Source: Martinezella miluonensis
GTDB taxonomy: Bacteria; Pseudomonadota; Alphaproteobacteria; Rhizobiales; Rhizobiaceae
DNA length: 64,000 nucleotides
Assembly: GCF_900094545.1 (NCBI RefSeq)
Contig: NZ_FMAH01000004.1
Span: 231,386-295,385, forward strand
Reading direction: 5' to 3'
Made by a program: the position numbers and the translations under genes. Under the pieces are notes generated by a model that did not search any database, was not told the origin of the DNA, and was given only the letters and a program-made list of their open reading frames with translations. Below are positions 57,364-64,000 of the stretch, piece after piece (the stretch's first letter is position 1; each line of letters starts with the position of its first letter).

Positions 57364-57395
57364 TTTTGCTCAAATCCCCCTCATGTCGAGCAAAA
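57364..57395. promoter_or_regulatory. Inverted repeat upstream of cysG
   Basis: TTTTGCTC at 57364-57371 is the exact reverse complement of GAGCAAAA at 57388-57395, 16 bases apart. It lies about 85 bases before cysG in a 287-base gap divergent from the deaminase gene. It may bind a regulator of sulfur assimilation; the family of that regulator cannot be named from the sequence. Confidence 0.4.
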
Positions 57396-57480
57396 GAATA
57401 CGCTCATGCACGGGCATTAGAATTTCTGTTTCTTCAATCCCTTGGCCTCTGGGGCGATATTCGGCAGACCTTGAATTGGA

Positions 57481-58923
<1,443 letters not shown>

Positions 58924-58926
58924 TGG

Positions 58927-59241
58927 ATGGTCGACAAGGTTCTGACCGCAAACCGCCTCACCGATGGCGTCGCCGTTTGGCTGAACGCAAATGGCGAGTG
59001 GACGATATCGCTGCAGGAAGCTCTGGTTGCTCGCCATGCAGAAGCGGAAGCTGCGCTGGAAGCGATCGGCAAGAAGGCCTATGCTGATAACAAGGTCGTC
59101 GACGTCAATCTGATCGACGTTCAGGAAACCGGCGGCAAGCTTTGGCCGCTGCGCCTGCGCGAGCGCATCCGCGCCGAAGGTCCCACCATGGAATACGCGG
59201 CGGGCTATGCCGCGGCCGATCCCGAATTCATTGCAGCCTGA
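58927..59241 (+). CDS. DUF2849 domain-containing protein
   Basis: The 104-residue protein matches DUF2849, a family known only from its presence in sulfite-reduction clusters. VLTANRLTDGVAVWLNANGEW and the closing KLWPLRLRERIRAEGP are recognisable. No catalytic residues are evident. Its place between cysG and cysI is conserved in rhizobia, so a supporting role in sulfite reduction is likely, but not shown. It begins right after the cysG stop. Confidence 0.85.
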   Translation: MVDKVLTANRLTDGVAVWLNANGEWTISLQEALVARHAEAEAALEAIGKKAYADNKVVDVNLIDVQETGGKLWPLRLRERIRAEGPTMEYAAGYAAADPEFIAA

Positions 59242-59258
59242 GAAGCTCTGAGGAAATC

Positions 59259-60938
<1,680 letters not shown>

Positions 60939-60949
60939 GGAGATTGAAT

Positions 60950-61462
60950 ATGACCAAGATCTGGCGTGAAACCGGCTTCGTCGAAAACGATCCCTGGGTC
61001 ATCGAGACCGACGAGGTCAAGGCGACCGAGACGCAGAAGCCTTTGCTCGGCCTCGATGCCCTGATCGCAAAGGCCGAAGAAAGCAACGACGTCGGCCTTG
61101 GCGTCGTCATCAAGCCGGCGGACGACGTGATGCGGCTGCAGCCCTATCTCGATCGTCTCGACATTGTCGCCGTTGCCTTTCCGGCGTTCAGCGACGGCCG
61201 CGCCTTCAGCCATGCCTCGCTGCTGCGGCAGCGTCTCGGCTATGCCAAGGAGCTGCGTGCTGTCGGCGATGTGCTGATCGATCAGGTGCCGTTGATGCTG
61301 CGTGTCGGCATCGATAGTTTCGCCGTGACCAACGAGACGGCGTTGAAGAGGCTGTCGGAAAATCGCCTGCCGGGCATTCAGCGCTATTATCAGCCGACCG
61401 CACGCCATGCCGAAGGCGGGCAGACCTATAGCTGGCGGCGGTTGCCGGCAAAGTCGGCCTAG
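60950..61462 (+). CDS. DUF934 domain-containing protein
   Basis: The 170-residue protein matches DUF934, which regularly follows CysI-type reductases. The N-terminus IWRETGFVENDPWVI and the C-terminal half with FPAFSDGRAFSHASLLRQRLGY and VGDVLIDQVPLMLRVGIDSF are family blocks. The function is unknown; it may be an accessory of sulfite reduction. AAGGAGATTGAAT precedes the ATG, and 11 bases separate it from cysI. A long palindrome follows its stop. Confidence 0.87.
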   Translation: MTKIWRETGFVENDPWVIETDEVKATETQKPLLGLDALIAKAEESNDVGLGVVIKPADDVMRLQPYLDRLDIVAVAFPAFSDGRAFSHASLLRQRLGYAKELRAVGDVLIDQVPLMLRVGIDSFAVTNETALKRLSENRLPGIQRYYQPTARHAEGGQTYSWRRLPAKSA

Positions 61463-61482
61463 GGCCCACAGGCTTGCCATTG

Positions 61483-61509
61483 CGGCAATTTGACAATGTC
61501 GAATTGCCG
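61483..61509. promoter_or_regulatory. Near-perfect 13-base palindrome downstream of the cys operon
   Basis: CGGCAATTTGACA at 61483-61495 and TGTCGAATTGCCG at 61497-61509 are inverted copies with one mismatch and a single base between. It begins 20 bases after the DUF934 stop and 185 bases before fpr. It could be an operator or a transcription end, but no T tract follows. Confidence 0.45.
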
Positions 61510-61693
61510 TATTCCAGGCCCAAAATATAGGTAATGTCGGCGAGCTGAAATCTTGACCGGAATACGCATATTTCAGTCCTGCGCTGCCGGATGGAATGGA
61601 ATGCCTTTCAATTCGGTCTATATTATAATATTAGCCTCGCGCAATGAGCCTGCCAGGAATGACGTGTAAGACGAATACGGGATCAGAGACAGA

Positions 61694-62506
61694 ATGAACG
61701 CCCCCGCCAAGACAGATGAATTTGCTTCCGCAGTCCCAGCCGGCGTTTTCGCCGAGAAGGTGCTGAGCGTCACGCATTATACCGACCGGCTCTTTCGCTT
61801 TACGATGACCAGGCCGCAAGGCTTCCGCTTCCGCTCCGGCGAGTTCGCGATGATCGGTCTGATGGTTGACGGTAAGCCGCTCTATCGTGCCTATTCGATT
61901 GCAAGCCCGGCCTGGGCCGACGAGCTTGAGTTCTTTTCGATCAAGGTGCCGGACGGCCCGCTGACATCGCACCTGCAGAACATCAAGCCGGGCGACGAAG
62001 TGCTGATGCGCAAGAAGCCGACGGGCACGCTGGTTCTCGATGCGCTGACGCCGGGCAGGCGCCTCTATATGTTCTCGACCGGTACCGGCATCGCGCCTTT
62101 CGCGAGCCTGATCCGCGATCCCGAGACCTATGAAAAGTTCGAGGAAGTCATCCTCACGCATACGACACGGGATGTTGCAGAGCTGAAATATGGCTTCGAC
62201 CTGGTCGAGGAAATCCGTAATGACGAACTCTTAAGCGAAGTCGTCGGGGACAAGCTGCGCCATTATGCGACCGTCACCCGCGAGGATTTCCCCTTCAAGG
62301 GCCGCATTACCGATCTTATCGAGAATGGCAAGCTCTTCAGCGATCTCGGCGTACCCGCCCTCGACATCACCATCGACCGCGGCATGATCTGCGGTTCATC
62401 GGCAATGCTGAAGGATACCAAGGACCTGCTTGAGAAGGCTGGCCTTACCGAAGGTGCGAACAGCAAGCCGGCCGAATTCGTTATCGAACGCGCTTTTGTT
62501 GGCTAG
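61694..62506 (+). CDS. fpr: Ferredoxin--NADP reductase
   Basis: The 270-residue flavoprotein exchanges electrons between NADPH and ferredoxin or flavodoxin. FAD-binding RAYSIASPAWADELEFFSIKV and RFRSGEFAMIGL are clear, as are the NADP-binding FSTGTGIAPFASLIRD and THTTRDVAELKYG. A GSSAMLKDTKDLLEKAGL-type C-terminus is typical of the subclass I bacterial enzymes. Its gene follows the sulfite reductase cluster and could supply electrons to CysI. The upstream 231 bases contain the palindrome and a T/A-rich region that may be the promoter. Confidence 0.93.
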   Translation: MNAPAKTDEFASAVPAGVFAEKVLSVTHYTDRLFRFTMTRPQGFRFRSGEFAMIGLMVDGKPLYRAYSIASPAWADELEFFSIKVPDGPLTSHLQNIKPGDEVLMRKKPTGTLVLDALTPGRRLYMFSTGTGIAPFASLIRDPETYEKFEEVILTHTTRDVAELKYGFDLVEEIRNDELLSEVVGDKLRHYATVTREDFPFKGRITDLIENGKLFSDLGVPALDITIDRGMICGSSAMLKDTKDLLEKAGLTEGANSKPAEFVIERAFVG

Positions 62507-62530
62507 ACGGATCGGCATCTGCGAAAAGAC

Positions 62531-62561
62531 AAGGCGGTCTCGGCAACGAGGCCGCCTTTTT
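62531..62561 (+). terminator. Rho-independent terminator after fpr
   Basis: AAGGCGGTCTCG at 62531-62542 pairs with CGAGGCCGCCTT at 62547-62558 with one T-G pair around GCAA, followed by TTT. It ends just at the stop codon of the convergent gntR gene, which it may also serve. Confidence 0.85.
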
Positions 62562-63175
62562 CATAACCCGCTCAGGTGGTCGATCAGCGACGCCATGGCG
62601 TCGCGCGCATTGTCCGCATCACCGCCGCAAATGGCTGCGATAGCCTGAAGGTGCATCGCTATCGCGCGATCCATACGATCAGCCGCTCCCGTGGAATACC
62701 ACAGCCGGCGCGCATGCGTTTGCACCGGTCCGAGAGCCGAGGTGATGAAATTGTTGGGGCAGGCGTCTTCCAGTATCTCGTCGAATGTCTTGTCGGCGGC
62801 AAAAAATCCGGACAGGTCGCCTGTCACGGCGCAGCCGGCCATCAGGCGCGCGCATTGCTGCAGCTGGTCACGTTGCTGCTCGTCGGCATGAACGGCAGCG
62901 AGCGCCGCCGCAATCGGTTCCAGTTCCCGCCTGACCTGCATGACATGCCGATGATCGTCGGGGCGAATCTCCGCGATCTGCAGACCCACTCGCGGCCGCA
63001 CATGGATCAATCCTTGCCACGCAAGCTTCTGGATCGCCTCGCGCACGGGAGTACGCCCTTGACCTGCCATCTCGATCAACTGCTTTTCGGTAACGAGCGC
63101 ACCAGGCTGGAGAGCGAGCGTCACGATCTGATGCTCTAGCGCCAGATAGGCGAGATGGCTAAGCGAATTCTGCAT
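62561..63175 (-). CDS. GntR-family transcriptional regulator (FadR/FCD subgroup)
   Basis: The 204-residue protein has an N-terminal winged helix (LEHQIVTLALQPGALVTEKQLIEMAGQGRTPVREAIQKL), typical of GntR, and a C-terminal all-helical FCD-type domain (VRRELEPIAAALAAVHADEQQ, then FFAADKTFDEIL and HLQAIAAICGGDAD). Its metal or acid ligand is not predictable. It is convergent with fpr. A 12-base palindrome lies about 66 bases upstream of its start and could be an autoregulatory operator. Confidence 0.9.
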   Translation of the reverse strand: MQNSLSHLAYLALEHQIVTLALQPGALVTEKQLIEMAGQGRTPVREAIQKLAWQGLIHVRPRVGLQIAEIRPDDHRHVMQVRRELEPIAAALAAVHADEQQRDQLQQCARLMAGCAVTGDLSGFFAADKTFDEILEDACPNNFITSALGPVQTHARRLWYSTGAADRMDRAIAMHLQAIAAICGGDADNARDAMASLIDHLSGL

Positions 63176-63240
63176 GCAATATGTCCGGCCCGGCTGATAT
63201 GGCGCACAGTGTCACCTCGCGCTGTCGAAGGCAACCGCTT

Positions 63241-63252
63241 GTGATATATCAC
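63241..63252. promoter_or_regulatory. Palindrome GTGATATATCAC upstream of gntR
   Basis: This perfect 12-base palindrome lies about 66 bases before the GntR-type gene, in the 186-base gap to the small minus-strand gene. FCD-type GntR regulators often bind short palindromes of this size near their own promoters. The link is inference from position and symmetry. Confidence 0.45.
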
Positions 63253-63361
63253 GATGAATGCCTGACGCTGAAAGTGGCCTCGGCTTGGCGATCCCGCGTG
63301 GAGCGATGGTGAAGGCGGCCCCCACCTGCGGTTTCCCTTGCTTGGACAGGCAGTCGCGGAC

Positions 63362-63568
63362 TTAGAGCTCGATGCTCGAAGACTGGTACGGCGGCTTGCG
63401 CTTGGCGGCCATCAACAGATCCAGCTCCGTGGCCGACGGACCGAATTTATAGAACAGTCGTTTCGCTTCCTCGTCGTCGAGGCGATATTTTCGTGCAAAT
63501 TCGGCGATGCTATAGGGGCGACCGCGAACGACTTTGCGCGTTGGCATCCGATTGGTGTTTTCCATCAT
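63362..63568 (-). CDS. Small conserved hypothetical protein
   Basis: The 68-residue protein reads MMENTNRMPTRKVVRGRPYS followed by a helical stretch IAEFARKYRLDDEEAKRLFY and the ending SSSIEL. I do not recognise a named domain. The middle resembles a small DNA-binding or adaptor helix pair, but there is not enough to say. GAGGAGG lies eight bases before the ATG at 63568, which is a strong ribosome site and supports a real gene. The first ATG is followed directly by another. It sits between the gntR gene and the insertion-sequence edge. Confidence 0.65.
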   Translation of the reverse strand: MMENTNRMPTRKVVRGRPYSIAEFARKYRLDDEEAKRLFYKFGPSATELDLLMAAKRKPPYQSSSIEL

Positions 63569-63667
63569 GCTTCCAACCTCCTCTTCGGTTCCATATCTTT
63601 CTAGATAGGGTCGGAGATGAAGTCGGAAAGGTCTTTGGCGTGCGTTGCGGTAAACAATACAACAAAA

Positions 63668-63690
63668 AAGGGAAGACATTCCGTCTTCCC
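63668..63690. terminator. Hairpin near the insertion-sequence edge
   Basis: AGGGAAGAC at 63668-63676 pairs with GTCTTCCCT at 63682-63690, with A-runs before. It may be a terminator on the minus strand for transcription from the insertion sequence side or simply a boundary structure. Confidence 0.5.
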
Positions 63691-63703
63691 TTCAGACTGC
63701 TGA

Positions 63704-63732
63704 CAAACCTCTGGCTTTGGCCGGAGGTTTTT
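63704..63732 (+). repeat. Hairpin upstream of the transposase
   Basis: AACCTCTGGC and GCCGGAGGTT form a stem with a T-G pair around TTTG, followed by TTTT, just before the transposase start. It looks like a leader hairpin that may limit read-through transcription into the transposase; it is probably part of the insertion sequence. Confidence 0.45.
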
Positions 63733-63745
63733 GATTCAATGGGAC

Positions 63746-64000
63746 ATGTTGAAGAAACCTGCTGCCGAACAGACGGCTCTCGAGATGGTGACGCTCGACA
63801 GCCTGGTGCCGAGAGATCATCTGCTTCGCAAGATCGATGCGGTGATCGACTTTACTTTCATCCATGATCGCGTTGCGGGATTGTATTGCGCCGACAACGG
63901 CCGGCCGCCGCTCGATCCGACATTGATGTTCAAGGCGCTGTTCATCGGTTATCTTTTCGGCATCCGCTCGGAACGTCAGCTGGTGCGCGAGATCGAGGTC
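63746..64000 (+). mobile_element. IS1182-like transposase, N-terminal part (cut by window end)
   Basis: The frame is open from the ATG at 63746 to the window end and encodes 85 residues. VPRDHLLRKIDAVIDFTFIHDRV and GRPPLDPTLMFKALFIGYLFGIRSERQLVREIEV are the N-terminal (DUF772) block typical of IS1182/IS5-type DDE transposases. The catalytic domain is outside the window, so intactness is unknown. The left end of the element probably lies between about 63660 and 63720, but no inverted repeat can be checked without the right end. Confidence 0.85.

Overview
This 64 kb window is ordinary chromosomal DNA from an alphaproteobacterium of the Rhizobiaceae, most likely Rhizobium. The evidence is the gene content and order: fused ispDF, a lipoyl domain fused to the E1-beta subunit of pyruvate dehydrogenase, the dusB(nifR3)-ntrB-ntrC-ntrY-ntrX-dat-hfq-hflX block, LpxI rather than LpxH in lipid A synthesis, EipB, an alphaproteobacterial GTTC-N7-GTTC SOS box at lexA, and palindromic intergenic repeats that I recognise as rhizobial. 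Genes are dense, often with 1-11 bp start/stop overlaps, and I see no rRNA, tRNA or CRISPR array.

Layout. 1-6812: end of clpS, clpA, then a minus-strand group (HIT hydrolase, acyltransferase-like protein, glycerophosphodiesterase, RidA) and the periplasmic protein EipB. 7021-11411: a compact four-gene operon of TelA, a lipoprotein joining a solute-binding fold to a von Willebrand A domain, an XpaC-like membrane protein, and a second Tat-type solute-binding protein. 11599-25516: the long translation and envelope block rpsB-tsf-pyrH-frr-uppS-cdsA-rseP-bamA-lpxD-fabZ-lpxA-lpxI-lpxB. 25545-30281: gltA, comEC and lexA. 30700-34393: a VOC protein, kdsA, eno and ftsB. 34549-42156: the pyruvate dehydrogenase and lipoate block (pdhA, pdhB, pdhC, an SGNH esterase, lpdA, two small GlsB-type membrane proteins, lipA). 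42314-45090: a P-loop kinase, a RatA-like START protein, cinA and ispDF. 45313-55530: dusB-ntrBC, ntrYX, a D-amino-acid aminotransferase, hfq and hflX. 55734-57193: mazG and a deaminase. 57481-62506: siroheme and sulfite reduction (cysG, a DUF2849 gene, cysI, a DUF934 gene), then ferredoxin-NADP reductase. 62561-64000: a GntR regulator, a small unknown gene, and the start of an IS1182-like transposase cut by the window edge.

How the genes work together. UppS, CdsA, RseP, BamA and the Lpx enzymes build and monitor the envelope. PDH with LipA feeds acetyl-CoA to GltA. NtrBC and NtrYX with Hfq form a nitrogen and post-transcriptional control block. CysG makes the siroheme that CysI needs, and Fpr may supply electrons.

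The least explained parts are the TelA/XpaC/VWA operon (7021-11411), whose two solute-binding proteins look like paralogues; an enlarged RseP with three PDZ-like units on an exact 270 bp period; and the structured rpsB-tsf gap with four inverted repeats. Most other genes are standard for rhizobia.
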